NCBI GenBank assembly: GCA_030149165.1
Contig: JASBRY010000001.1
Location: 124,001 to 188,000 of the forward strand
From: Phycisphaerales bacterium
Lineage (GTDB): Bacteria; Planctomycetota; Phycisphaerae; Phycisphaerales; UBA1924
Length of the DNA stretch: 64,000 nt
Direction of reading: 5' to 3'
Part shown: piece after piece, positions 9,617 to 19,094 of the stretch
Layout: each line of letters begins with the position of its first letter
Position numbering within the stretch: the stretch's first letter is position 1
The notes under the pieces: model-generated
The model's database searches: none
What the model saw: the letters and a program-made list of their open reading frames with translations, nothing else
Told to the model about the DNA's origin: nothing
Program-made: the position numbers and the translations under genes

Positions 9617-11215
9617 ATGACCGCAAACGCCGAGCAAACCGAATCTTCCGTCAAGTCCATGGATGACATCATGTCCCTCTGCAAACGCAGAGGATTCATC
9701 TACCAAGCCTCCGAAATCTACGGCGGAGTCAACGGCTTCTGGGACTACGGCCCGCTCGGCGCCCAACTCAAAAAAAACCTCCGCGACGCGTGGTGGACCG
9801 ATGTCGTCATGAAAGGATGCGACGGACAACTCGGCCCAGACGGCAAGCCCGTCGAGATCGTCCCAGTAGACACCTCCATCATCCAGAACCCCAAGGTCTG
9901 GGAAGCATCCGGACATGTCGGCGGATTCAACGACCCAATGGTCGACTGCCGAGAAACCAAGTCCCGCTACCGCGCCGATCACCTCATGTGCATGGGACAG
10001 AAAGGTGACTCGACTGGACAGATCTACGCGTTTATCGAAAACGACGACAAGTCCTTCGAGACCGCGCTCAAGAAACTCAGCAAATACAAAAAACAAGACC
10101 TCACCAAGGACGACATCGATCTGTGCCCCCTCACCGATCTCTCCGTCGATGAACTCGCGATCACAGTCGGTCCAGACGCGAAAGAAGTTGGCACACTCAC
10201 CGAACCCCGCGCGTTCAACCTCATGTTCAAAACCGTCCTCGGCGCCACCGGGAACATGGAAGACAACGCCGCGTACCTCCGCCCCGAAACAGCGCAAGGC
10301 ATCTTCATCAACTTCAAGAATGTCGTTGACACCACCCGCGTCAGCGTGCCCTTTGGGATCGCGCAAACAGGCAAGGCATTCCGCAACGAGGTCACCCCAC
10401 GCAACTTCACTTTCCGCTCACGCGAGTTCGAGCAGATGGAGATCGAGTTCTTCTGTCATCCAGATGACTCCAAAGCGTGGTACACCTTCTGGCGCGATTG
10501 GCGCATGAGCTGGTGGCAGTCGCTCGGACTCAAGGGAGACAACCTCATCCTCCGCGAGCACGATCAGGACGAACTCGCCCACTACGCCAAAGAAGGCGCC
10601 GGAACCTCCGACATCGAATACCGCTTCCCTTTCACCGCTCCAGGATTCGGTGAACTCGAAGGCATCGCGGATCGCACCAACTTCGACCTCGCGCAGCACG
10701 CCGAGCACGCGAAGACCAAACTCGAATACTTCGACAACACACGAGGAGAGCTCGCGAAGAACGGCCAACCCAAGGGTGAACGCTACCTCCCACATGTCAT
10801 CGAACCATCCGCAGGTCTCGACCGCGGCGTCCTCGCGATCCTCTGTGAAGCGTACACGCCGGACCCAGATCGCGCGTCAGGTGTCTACATGAAGTTCCAC
10901 CCAAGACTCGCGCCGATCAAAGCCGCCGTCTTCCCGCTCGTCAAGAAAGACGGCATGCCCGAAATCGCCGCGCCGCTCGCGGCAGATCTCCGCAAGCGAT
11001 TCGGGCACCTCGGGACCATCGAATACGACGAGAAGCAATCCATCGGGAAGCGCTACGCACGCATGGACGAAGCCGGATGTCCCTTCTGCTTCACCATCGA
11101 TAGCGACACACTCGAGGACAACACCGTCACCGTGCGCCACCGCGACACGCTCGATCAAGAACGCATCGCGATCGACAAGGTCCCCGACTACCTCGCCGAG
11201 AAACTCGCGCTCTGA
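9617..11215 (+). CDS. glyS: Glycyl-tRNA synthetase, single-chain (alpha2) type
   Basis: This 532-residue class II enzyme charges tRNA-Gly with glycine. The start of the fold reads KRRGFIYQASEIYGG followed by GFWDYGPLGAQLKKNL. Motif 2 is in FRNEVTPRNFTFRSREFEQ and the C-terminal anticodon-binding domain begins around VFPLVKKDG. ATG at 9617 is preferred over the upstream in-frame ATG at 9479 because it has a Shine-Dalgarno (AGGGAACAGGAA) and because the extra residues match nothing in the family. The 95 bases between it and the divergent AbgT gene hold both promoters. Confidence 0.95.
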   Translation: MTANAEQTESSVKSMDDIMSLCKRRGFIYQASEIYGGVNGFWDYGPLGAQLKKNLRDAWWTDVVMKGCDGQLGPDGKPVEIVPVDTSIIQNPKVWEASGHVGGFNDPMVDCRETKSRYRADHLMCMGQKGDSTGQIYAFIENDDKSFETALKKLSKYKKQDLTKDDIDLCPLTDLSVDELAITVGPDAKEVGTLTEPRAFNLMFKTVLGATGNMEDNAAYLRPETAQGIFINFKNVVDTTRVSVPFGIAQTGKAFRNEVTPRNFTFRSREFEQMEIEFFCHPDDSKAWYTFWRDWRMSWWQSLGLKGDNLILREHDQDELAHYAKEGAGTSDIEYRFPFTAPGFGELEGIADRTNFDLAQHAEHAKTKLEYFDNTRGELAKNGQPKGERYLPHVIEPSAGLDRGVLAILCEAYTPDPDRASGVYMKFHPRLAPIKAAVFPLVKKDGMPEIAAPLAADLRKRFGHLGTIEYDEKQSIGKRYARMDEAGCPFCFTIDSDTLEDNTVTVRHRDTLDQERIAIDKVPDYLAEKLAL

Positions 11216-11387
11216 TCGGCAATTTCAATCAGACCATTCGTTCCGATCGCCGCACCATCGCGACGAGTGTCTTCATAGAATTGCGTTTTCTTGACCAATT
11301 TCCGCATTTCATACGAAACTTCCACCGCCGGATCCCCATAAAACCAACCGCACTATCACCTCCCAATCAACTCGCAGGGGTCGTTTC

Positions 11388-12782
11388 ATGGGTTTCGGAA
11401 AGATCATCGGTATCACAGTCGTCGGCGTCGGCATCATCGGAGCCGTCGGTTTCATGATCCTCAAGTCCCCAATCGGACAGCAGCTCACAGGACAATCCAA
11501 CAGCATGGAGCCGATCGGGACACCTGTCCACATCGAAACCGCCTCGCTCGGAGACCTCCAACGCACCGTCTCCGCGCCCGGCTCGATCGAACCACGCACC
11601 CTCGTCAAAATCTCCTCACAGGTCTCCGCAAAGGTCCTCGCGCTCCCATTCCGCGAAGGAGACCTCGTGCGTGAAGGAGATGTCGTCGTCCGACTGGACC
11701 CCCAGAACCTCGTCGCCGCGCTCGACAGCGCCAAAGCGGGACTCAAACAACAAGAAGCCTCACTCCTCGGCGCCGAAGCATCGCTCATCAACGCACGACT
11801 CCAGTTCGAGCGCCTCCAGTCGCTCCACGAAACCGGAGACGCAACCAAAGCCGAACTCGACGGCGCCGAAGCGCAGTTCCTCAACGCGCAGTCCAACAAA
11901 GCCGTGATCGAAGCATCCATCGATCAAGCAAAGGCGCGCATCGAGCAAGCACAAAAAGACCTCGAAAACACAAGCATCACATCCTCCATCACCGGACTTG
12001 TGATCTCCCTCTCAACCGAAGTCGGAGAAACCGTCATCGTCGGAACCACCAACAATCCAGGTTCCGTCATCATGGAAATCGCTGACCTCTCCGAGATGCT
12101 CCTCAAAGCCGCCGTAGACGAAGCAAACATCGCTCCCGTCAAAGTCGGACAAGACACAACGATCTACATCAACGCGTACACCGATCGCACCTACACCGGA
12201 ACTGTCTCCAACATCGCGCGCAAGCGCCAAGTCGCTTCCGACGGCACAGGAACCTTCGAAGTCGAGATCCCCATCGATCTCGAAGAAGGCGAAACCCTCT
12301 ACACAGGACTCACCGCATCCACCGACATCGCCGTCGAACACTTCTACGACGCGATCCTCGTCCCCTCCCAAGCCGTGCTCGATCGACGCATCGAGGACCT
12401 CCCACAAGAAGTCGTTGAAGGCAATGAGCAGATCGACCCCAACAAAACCTTCGCCCGCGTTGCCTACAAAGTCGTTGACGGCAAAGCGATCGCGACCCCA
12501 GTCATCGTCGGCGCTTCGGACCTCACCAGCTCCGTCATCGTCGAAGGTCTCGACGAAGGAGACGAGATCATCGTCGGCCCATACCGCGTCCTCGTCACAC
12601 TTCGACACGACATGAATGTCCGCGACATGAACGCAGAGACCGAAGAAGTTGACGCGGACAACCAAGACTCGGACACAAACCCGGACGACAACAGCGGAGA
12701 ATCCGAATCCGATGACGACGAGTCCAGAGAAACCGCGGATTCCGAGAACCAAGAAGTCGCCGAGGGTGGGGATGATTCGTGA
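11388..12782 (+). CDS. Efflux periplasmic adaptor subunit (HlyD/MacA family)
   Basis: This is the membrane-fusion protein of a tripartite ABC export system, linking the inner-membrane permease to the TolC-type channel. An N-terminal membrane anchor (about residues 5-26) is followed by a biotinyl-lipoyl half motif (GSIEPRTLVKISSQVSAKV), a long alpha hairpin (about 105-200, rich in Ala, Gln and Glu), and beta-barrel domains. The last 50 residues are a very acidic Asp/Glu/Ser tail, not usual for MacA. It is the first gene of an operon and its stop overlaps the next start by 4 bases. Confidence 0.9.
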   Translation: MGFGKIIGITVVGVGIIGAVGFMILKSPIGQQLTGQSNSMEPIGTPVHIETASLGDLQRTVSAPGSIEPRTLVKISSQVSAKVLALPFREGDLVREGDVVVRLDPQNLVAALDSAKAGLKQQEASLLGAEASLINARLQFERLQSLHETGDATKAELDGAEAQFLNAQSNKAVIEASIDQAKARIEQAQKDLENTSITSSITGLVISLSTEVGETVIVGTTNNPGSVIMEIADLSEMLLKAAVDEANIAPVKVGQDTTIYINAYTDRTYTGTVSNIARKRQVASDGTGTFEVEIPIDLEEGETLYTGLTASTDIAVEHFYDAILVPSQAVLDRRIEDLPQEVVEGNEQIDPNKTFARVAYKVVDGKAIATPVIVGASDLTSSVIVEGLDEGDEIIVGPYRVLVTLRHDMNVRDMNAETEEVDADNQDSDTNPDDNSGESESDDDESRETADSENQEVAEGGDDS

Positions 12783-13696
12783 GCAAACCCAAGGACACCA
12801 ATCCAAACCGCCCGGTCATCCAGATCCGTCGGCTCAAGAAGTACTACAAAGTTGGTGAAGAAATCGTCCGCGCTCTCGACGGCGTAGACCTCGACATCCA
12901 CAACAACGAGTTCGTCGCGATCATGGGCGCCTCCGGTTCAGGGAAGTCCACACTCATGAACATCCTCGGATGTCTCGACAAACCTACCAACGGCGCATAT
13001 GTCCTCAACAACAAACCCACCCACAAGCTCGGGATGTCCGCGCTCGCTCGCGTCCGCAACGAAGAGATCGGATTCATCTTCCAGACCTTCGAACTCCTGA
13101 ACCGCGCCTCAGCGCTCCGCAATGTCATGCTCCCGATGCTCTACTCCTCGCGCCACATCTTCAGCGCCAGGAAACGCGCCAAGCACGCGCTCAAGCGTGT
13201 CTCGCTTGATGATCGCATGACCCACAGACCCAACCAGCTCTCAGGTGGTCAGCGCCAGCGCGTCGCGATCGCTCGCGCCCTCGTCAATGATCCTTCGATC
13301 CTGCTCGCCGACGAACCCACCGGGAACCTGGATTCCAAAACAACCGTCGAGATCATCGAGCTTTTCAAAGAACTCCACGCAACCGGACAAACCATCATCG
13401 TCGTCACGCACGAAGAGGATGTCGCCGGACACGCCGACCGCATCGTCCGTCTGCGCGATGGACGCATCATCTCCGATCACCCAACCGAGTCCGATCCGAT
13501 CCACCAGGACTGGGTCGACCGCATGGCGTCCGGCCGTGGTTCTCTCGCCGAGGTCACGCAAGCCGAGCGTGAACTCAACCACATCGCCGACCAAAAACGC
13601 GAACAAGCACTCATCGAGGAAGCGAAGTCCAAACCCCGCAAGCGCCTGTTCAAATCAAGCAAATCCAGTGAGATCGGAAGCGAGGCCAAGTCATGA
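12779..13696 (+). CDS. ABC transporter ATP-binding protein (MacB/LolD type)
   Basis: This 305-residue ATPase powers the adjoining MacB-type permease. Walker A (GASGSGKST), the signature (LSGGQRQRVAIARAL), Walker B (ILLADEPTGNLD) and the switch His (VVTHEED) are all present. The start is GTG in a GTGA overlap with the adaptor gene. The last 75 residues beyond the ATPase core form a charged helical tail of unknown role. It overlaps the permease start by 4 bases, so translation is probably coupled. Confidence 0.94.
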   Translation: MSKPKDTNPNRPVIQIRRLKKYYKVGEEIVRALDGVDLDIHNNEFVAIMGASGSGKSTLMNILGCLDKPTNGAYVLNNKPTHKLGMSALARVRNEEIGFIFQTFELLNRASALRNVMLPMLYSSRHIFSARKRAKHALKRVSLDDRMTHRPNQLSGGQRQRVAIARALVNDPSILLADEPTGNLDSKTTVEIIELFKELHATGQTIIVVTHEEDVAGHADRIVRLRDGRIISDHPTESDPIHQDWVDRMASGRGSLAEVTQAERELNHIADQKREQALIEEAKSKPRKRLFKSSKSSEIGSEAKS

Positions 13697-14955
13697 CCAT
13701 CATCCTCTCGCCCATCGCACTCATCGTCCGCTTCCTCTGGCAAACCGTCTTCCTCGCGCTCGCGCAGGTCTGGGCAAACAAAACCCGCTCCATGCTCACC
13801 GCCCTCGGCATCATCATCGGCGTCTGGGCCGTCATCTCCGTCATGTCCGGACTCAACGGCATGCGCGGATTCGTCCTCGCAGAGTTCGAAAAATTCGGCG
13901 CTCGCAAAATGTGGGTCTGGGGCGAAGTCCCAGACAACAAACGAGCCGTCATGTCATGGACCGATGTCAAACTCTCAGTCTACGAAGCGAACCTCCTGCT
14001 CGACAAAGCACCATCTATCGAAGAACTCACCCCAATCTGCAGCAACTCCTGGCCCGTCACCGCAGAACTCAAACGACTCCCCTCCGTCCGCGTCACCGGA
14101 ATCTGGCCCGAATGGCACGGCATCGAAGACCGACAAGTCCTCTTCGGAAGACCATTCTCGCGCATCGATGATTCAGAACGCCGGCAAGTCTGCCTCATCA
14201 ACGACCAAGGCATCGAGGAACTCGGACTCGACACCGATCCAACAGGAGACTACATCCTCATCGCTGGACGACGCTTTCTCATCATCGGCGTTGTCGAAAC
14301 CAAAGACGCCGGAGGTTTCGGAGGCGGACAAGCACGCACCGAACTCTTCATCCCGTTCGCGACACACAAAATGATGAACCCCTACACCTGGACCAACTTC
14401 ATGGTCCAGATGATCTCCCCAGACTCCTCCGAAGACGCACAAGCCGAGATCCGATTCATCCTCCGCAATCACCGCGACCTCCAACCAGAAGACGAGGACA
14501 CCTTCGGGATGTTCGTGCTCCAAGACGAGATCCAGCAGTTCAACGCCGTCGCCGGAGTCATCGGGATCATCGCCGGATCCGTCGTCGGAATCTCACTCAT
14601 TGTCGGAGGCATCGGGATCATGAACATCATGCTCGTCTCAGTCTCGGAGCGCACACGAGAGATCGGACTCCGCAAAGCGATGGGTGCCAAACCCCCGATC
14701 GTCCTCTGCCAGTTCCTCGTCGAAGCCGTCGTGCTCTGTATTGTGGGTGGTCTCGTAGGACTCGTCCTCGCGATCGTCACCGTCGCCGTCATGGCCAACC
14801 TCCCACAACTCTCCGCGCTCGAACACACCGAAATATCCAAGTTCGCCATCGTCCTCGCGATCGGATTCTCCGCTCTCGTAGGCGTCGTCTTCGGAATGGG
14901 ACCCGCGATCAAAGCATCACGACTCAACCCCATCGACGCGCTCAGGCACGAATAA
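13693..14955 (+). CDS. ABC transporter permease (MacB/FtsX type)
   Basis: The 420-residue inner-membrane protein has the MacB layout: one membrane segment near the N-terminus ending in NKTRSMLTALGIIIGV, a periplasmic MacB core domain of about 220 residues, then three C-terminal segments with VGGIGIMNIMLVSVSERTR and GLRKAMGAKP. Such permeases transmit ATPase motion to the outer face and expel substrates through TolC. With ATPase and permease as separate chains, it is the split form rather than fused MacB. Substrate is unknown. Confidence 0.93.
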   Translation: MTIILSPIALIVRFLWQTVFLALAQVWANKTRSMLTALGIIIGVWAVISVMSGLNGMRGFVLAEFEKFGARKMWVWGEVPDNKRAVMSWTDVKLSVYEANLLLDKAPSIEELTPICSNSWPVTAELKRLPSVRVTGIWPEWHGIEDRQVLFGRPFSRIDDSERRQVCLINDQGIEELGLDTDPTGDYILIAGRRFLIIGVVETKDAGGFGGGQARTELFIPFATHKMMNPYTWTNFMVQMISPDSSEDAQAEIRFILRNHRDLQPEDEDTFGMFVLQDEIQQFNAVAGVIGIIAGSVVGISLIVGGIGIMNIMLVSVSERTREIGLRKAMGAKPPIVLCQFLVEAVVLCIVGGLVGLVLAIVTVAVMANLPQLSALEHTEISKFAIVLAIGFSALVGVVFGMGPAIKASRLNPIDALRHE

Positions 14956-14999
14956 TCAGAACATCCCAAACGCACAGACACCCCCCACTCGAATCAAAC

Positions 15000-16748
15000 A
15001 TGACCAATCCACACCCCTCGCCATCCGTCCGCTCGCTCCTCCTCACGACAGCGCTCACCGCGATCCCCACACTCAGTATGCTCAGCGGATGCATGTCCAA
15101 TCCATTCGCCGAGGGACCGCTCGACACCGTGACCGTCGCAAACAAGGACCGGCTGCACAACATCGCGGTCTTTAATCTCGAGCGCGCCCCAACCGACGAG
15201 AACCAAACCTCCGAATCTCAGCTCCAAAAAGCACAAGCCGACTACTCCAATGTCGAGCAGATCGATCTCACGCTTGAGAACGCAAGAGCCGCCGCGCTCT
15301 CTAACAACCTCGGACTCAGCGCGACGCTCATCGCTCCAGAAATCGCCGAGCAGAATGTCAACCGCGAGCGCGCCGCGTTCGAATCCGTCTTCACCCTATC
15401 GGCATCGTGGGCCGAGACCGACGCCCCCACTTCATCAACACTCGTCGGATCCCAATCACGAAACCAATCCTTCATCCCAGGAATCCGCATCCCCCTCATG
15501 ACCGGCGGGAACATCACCGTCTCAGCGCCCATCAACCGCTTTTCCACCAACAACACCTTCTCCACCCTCAACCCCGCGTGGACCTCGGATCTCGAAATTT
15601 CCTTCTCCCACAACCTCCTCCGCGGCGCCGGACGACGCGCCACAACCCACGCACTGAGACTCGCGGATCTTGATCACCAATCCTCACTCGCGCAGACCAA
15701 ACTCGAAGTCATCCGCGTGCTCGCTGATGTCGATCGCGCTTACTGGCGCCTCTACGCATCCACCAAAGCGCTCGAGGTCGTCGAGCAACAGCACACCGTC
15801 GCGCTCAATCAACTCGAATCCGCGCAGCGCAAGCGCCGAGCCGGGACAGGCACCGAGGTCGATGTCGTTCGCTCCCAATCAGGGGTCGCCGACCGCGTCG
15901 AAGCGATCATCCTCGCGCAGAATGATGTCAAACTCCGCCAGCGCACGCTCAAGCAGCTCGTCAACATGCCGGGACTCGATGTCAGCACCTCGACTCGTGT
16001 GCTCACCGAATCCGCACCGGACCCAGTCGAGTACCTGTACGACCTCGAACAGCTCACCGATTCAGCGCTCCAGAACAGAATGGAGATGCTCGAACTCGAG
16101 ATCCAGCTCGTCCGCAACGCCGCGTCCATCGCGTTCGCCGAGAACCAAAAACTTCCGCTCGTCGCGCTCAACTACACCTACCGAGTCAACGGCCTCGCCG
16201 GATCGCTTGGAAACTCCTACGACCAACTCGCTCAAAACGAGTTCGAGGATTGGTCCATCGGACTCAACGCCGAGTTCCCGCTCGGAAACGAAGCCGCTAA
16301 AGCCTCGCTCGCCCAAGCGATCCTCGCACGTCTCCAATCGCTCAACACCAAGGAAGCACGCGTCCAGTCCATCACGACCGAGGTCCTCAACGCCGTGGAC
16401 AATCTCCAAAGCACCTGGCACCGCATCCTCGCGTCCCGCGAATCCGTCCTGCTCAACGCCCGATTGCTCGAAGCCGAATCCCGCCAGTTCGATGTGGGAC
16501 GCTCGACCTCGACCGATGTCCTCGACGCCGACGCGAACCTCGCCAACGCTCGTCTCGCCGAGATCCGCGCCATCGTGGACTACCAGATCGCTCAGATCGA
16601 TCTCGCCGTCGCGACCGGCACCCTCCTGGGACAAGCCAAAGTCCATTGGCACACCGATCCAGACCTGCTCAGCGACGAGAACAAAGCCCGCGCCAACGAG
16701 GGGGTCACACCCTACAAGCCAGGATCAGGAATCTGGACTTCCCCGTAA
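15000..16748 (+). CDS. TolC family outer-membrane efflux lipoprotein
   Basis: The 582-residue protein carries a lipoprotein signal (LSMLSGC, Cys31) and two related halves typical of TolC-like channels, each with long coiled helices (AYWRLYASTKALEVVEQQHTV and AESRQFDVGRSTSTDVLDAD). It would provide the outer-membrane exit of the tripartite pump encoded just upstream. It lies 44 bases after the permease stop. Confidence 0.9.
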   Translation: MTNPHPSPSVRSLLLTTALTAIPTLSMLSGCMSNPFAEGPLDTVTVANKDRLHNIAVFNLERAPTDENQTSESQLQKAQADYSNVEQIDLTLENARAAALSNNLGLSATLIAPEIAEQNVNRERAAFESVFTLSASWAETDAPTSSTLVGSQSRNQSFIPGIRIPLMTGGNITVSAPINRFSTNNTFSTLNPAWTSDLEISFSHNLLRGAGRRATTHALRLADLDHQSSLAQTKLEVIRVLADVDRAYWRLYASTKALEVVEQQHTVALNQLESAQRKRRAGTGTEVDVVRSQSGVADRVEAIILAQNDVKLRQRTLKQLVNMPGLDVSTSTRVLTESAPDPVEYLYDLEQLTDSALQNRMEMLELEIQLVRNAASIAFAENQKLPLVALNYTYRVNGLAGSLGNSYDQLAQNEFEDWSIGLNAEFPLGNEAAKASLAQAILARLQSLNTKEARVQSITTEVLNAVDNLQSTWHRILASRESVLLNARLLEAESRQFDVGRSTSTDVLDADANLANARLAEIRAIVDYQIAQIDLAVATGTLLGQAKVHWHTDPDLLSDENKARANEGVTPYKPGSGIWTSP

Positions 16749-16842
16749 CACTCAGCGCCAACAGCAAGCCACCCGTTGCGTCAACAAACTTTATTGCTTT
16801 TTGAATCACGCAGCGACCCAATCACTCAACTCAATCCGCGCG

Positions 16843-17064
16843 ATGACCGATCAGTCACGCATGGATTCGTCGACACACAACAATCCAACCTCGCCGCAAG
16901 AGACTGAAGCGAAGCAATCGCATGCTCCAGTCCCGGCAGCATCCTCGATCGAATCCCACTTCCCCACCGCCGACGCGAATCAACTGCTCGAACTCATCGC
17001 ACAGGGACACGATCCCGCGAATCTCAACAACCTCATCAACCACAGCTACCACCACGCCGCGTGA
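16843..17064 (+). CDS. Small hypothetical protein (73 aa)
   Basis: A 73-residue reading frame, polar and rich in Ser, Thr, Pro, Gln and His, has an amphipathic patch ADANQLLELIAQGHDPANLN near the end. It begins 95 bases after the TolC-like gene and is followed directly by a strong terminator, which is the main reason to keep it. I see no clear Shine-Dalgarno. It may be a real small protein or only the 3' end of the efflux transcript. Confidence 0.4.
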   Translation: MTDQSRMDSSTHNNPTSPQETEAKQSHAPVPAASSIESHFPTADANQLLELIAQGHDPANLNNLINHSYHHAA

Positions 17065-17087
17065 TAAACCCAGTCCTTCTCAAAGCA

Positions 17088-17126
17088 AGAGCCGCGATCC
17101 CCAGAGAGTTCGCGGCTCTTTCTTCA
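17088..17126 (+). terminator. Terminator of the efflux operon
   Basis: A perfect 10-bp stem AGAGCCGCGA/TCGCGGCTCT (17088-17097 and 17110-17119) with a 12-base loop is followed by TTCTTCAT. It ends transcription from the efflux genes before the converging FG-GAP gene. Confidence 0.85.
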
Positions 17127-17152
17127 TACATCCTCAACGATACAGCGATTTC

Positions 17153-18853
17153 TTATTTGCAACCTGACCCATAGGCCGCCAAAAACGCTGAGATATCGAG
17201 GAAGTTGAACGATCCGTCATTGGTCATATCCGCCTGCGGATGCTGCTGACTGAACAGCGACAAGAACTGAGAAACATCCAGGAAGTTCAGCGATCCAGTC
17301 ACCGAGAAGTCCGCAGCACATTCCTTCGCCGTGATCTTGTAACGACCCGGAACAACCCCAACAAGCGTCTCCGTCATCCCGTTGGGATAGGTAATCAGCA
17401 GATCCCCCTCAGTCTCCGCGCCCATCCCGAAGTGGACAGTCAGCTCGGACTGCGCCAGATAGTTCGATCCGGCGCTCAGATAGCGAACCTGCGTCATGCC
17501 TCCTGAAGTCAACTCGACATGGACCCCGATCCCGTCTGGAGCAAGATCATCGACGCCGTTTGTATCGAACTCAAGCGTGATGGATGAGCCGCCCGTTGAG
17601 TCGTTCCGCAAACAGACCATCGATTGACGATTGTTGAAGATCAGCACATCCTGATCGCCATCATTCTCCAGATCCACATTGAGCAACCCGCGCCCCTGCC
17701 CCATATCACTGATACCGCTAATGGCGGCACTCTCTGTGAAGTTGCCTGTGCCATCATTGATGAACAACACAGTCGGATCCATCTCAAACGAACCGGTAAA
17801 GCCATTGGTCGCGATGATATCGAGCCAACCATCCTGATCGAAGTCGATCGCGGTCGATCCCCAACCCCAGTATCCATTGTTACAGCCCGTCGCGACCGAA
17901 ACCTCGTCATAGACATGATCCACACCAGTCGCACGATAGTACATATTGCCCGATCCGCTGGAGCCGTCTGCGTTGATTCGGCTCGTCACATACCAGTCGA
18001 TCATCCCGTCATTATTAAGATCGCCGAAGGTGTTCCCCATGCCATTGGAATCCAGACCAGTCCCGGAACTCACAGTCTGATCAGTGAAAGTCCCGTCGCC
18101 GTTGTTGACGAGGTATCGCGAGGTAAAGAAGTCCGCGACCCACAAGATCTCCGGATACCGATCGCCGTCCATATCAACGAACTTGGGGGCAAATCCACGC
18201 ACCGTCGAAAGATCACTCTGGATCGCGCTGAGCGTCACATTCGTAAAGGTCCCATCACCATTGTTGCGGAACAACTGATTGCCACCGAGCCAGCCGGCAA
18301 CAGCGAGATCCAGATCGCCATCCAGGTCGTAGTCGCCCCACGCCGAGGAGAACGCGTCACCCGTGAAGGTGTTGTTCACAGCCACCCCAGCAGCCGCAGT
18401 CACATTGGTGAATGTCCCATTCCCATTGTTTCGGTACAGCACATTCTGATTCCCCGCTGCACTCGCGACCGTGCCGCTGGAAGTCACATAGATATCCAGA
18501 TCTCCATCATTGTCGTAGTCACCAACCGAAGCACCAACCCCACGATGCGCCCGATCCACCCCAGCCGCGGCTCCACCCTCAGTGAAGTTCCCATTCCCGT
18601 CGTTCCAGTACAGGAGATCAACCCCACCAGACCCACCAATCACGAACAGGTCCTGGTCGCCGTCGCGATCGAAATCACCAACCGCGCCGCCGCTCGCCAT
18701 GAACTCCATGTCAGGACCCGCGCCCGTTGTCGCGTGCGTATGGCTCAGACCTACAGCGCCCGTCTGCTCAACAAAGGTTATCGGCCCACCAAACGCAGCG
18801 CCAGATAGCGCCATGAGAGCCAGCCCCGAAACCAATCCATTCATGCGTGTCAT
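17153..18853 (-). CDS. Secreted FG-GAP/ASPIC-UnbV protein with C-terminal GC-type dockerin-like module
   Basis: A signal peptide (to about residue 22) precedes at least six FG-GAP/VCBS repeats with DFDRDGDQDLFV-like calcium loops, which should build a beta-propeller. Around residues 430-510 comes an ASPIC/UnbV domain (DGIGVHVELTSGGMTQVR and LTVHFGMGAE). The last 55 residues hold two EF-hand-like units (SLNFLDVSQFLSLF and SFNFLDISAFLAAYGSGC). That paired module ending in Gly-Cys is frequent in Phycisphaerae secreted proteins and is thought to act in anchoring. The start at 18853 has a GGAGGAG ribosome binding site. Confidence 0.9.
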   Translation of the reverse strand: MTRMNGLVSGLALMALSGAAFGGPITFVEQTGAVGLSHTHATTGAGPDMEFMASGGAVGDFDRDGDQDLFVIGGSGGVDLLYWNDGNGNFTEGGAAAGVDRAHRGVGASVGDYDNDGDLDIYVTSSGTVASAAGNQNVLYRNNGNGTFTNVTAAAGVAVNNTFTGDAFSSAWGDYDLDGDLDLAVAGWLGGNQLFRNNGDGTFTNVTLSAIQSDLSTVRGFAPKFVDMDGDRYPEILWVADFFTSRYLVNNGDGTFTDQTVSSGTGLDSNGMGNTFGDLNNDGMIDWYVTSRINADGSSGSGNMYYRATGVDHVYDEVSVATGCNNGYWGWGSTAIDFDQDGWLDIIATNGFTGSFEMDPTVLFINDGTGNFTESAAISGISDMGQGRGLLNVDLENDGDQDVLIFNNRQSMVCLRNDSTGGSSITLEFDTNGVDDLAPDGIGVHVELTSGGMTQVRYLSAGSNYLAQSELTVHFGMGAETEGDLLITYPNGMTETLVGVVPGRYKITAKECAADFSVTGSLNFLDVSQFLSLFSQQHPQADMTNDGSFNFLDISAFLAAYGSGCK

Positions 18854-19000
18854 TCGTCATCTCCTCCACGATCGCGCCGCCCCCTGCTGAACTCGGCATC
18901 GCGAACCTCGACTCTAACAAAAATCCCATCAGATTCATATACCTTTTCACCCACAAACCCCCCAAATTCTCCCGAAAGTCCGATTCGTACCACAGAGATC

Positions 19001-19049
19001 AAAAAAAGAGCTTGCCTAGACCGAGGGGGACAGACCCGGCTAGGCAAGC
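19001..19049 (-). terminator. Terminator of the DUF4394 gene
   Basis: A perfect 10-bp stem GCTTGCCTAG/CTAGGCAAGC (19010-19019 and 19040-19049) is followed on the minus strand by TCTTTTTTT. It lies between the DUF4394 gene and the FG-GAP gene, so the two are separate units. Confidence 0.85.
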
Positions 19050-19094
19050 ATCTCTCTTCACATCACAACGCTGTGAATACCCCACATATGAGAC

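Noticed and set aside
17624..18808. A 394-codon + strand frame over the FG-GAP gene
   Set aside because: It repeats short His/Ile-rich units because it mirrors the FG-GAP repeats on the other strand; no signal peptide, domain or ribosome binding site.
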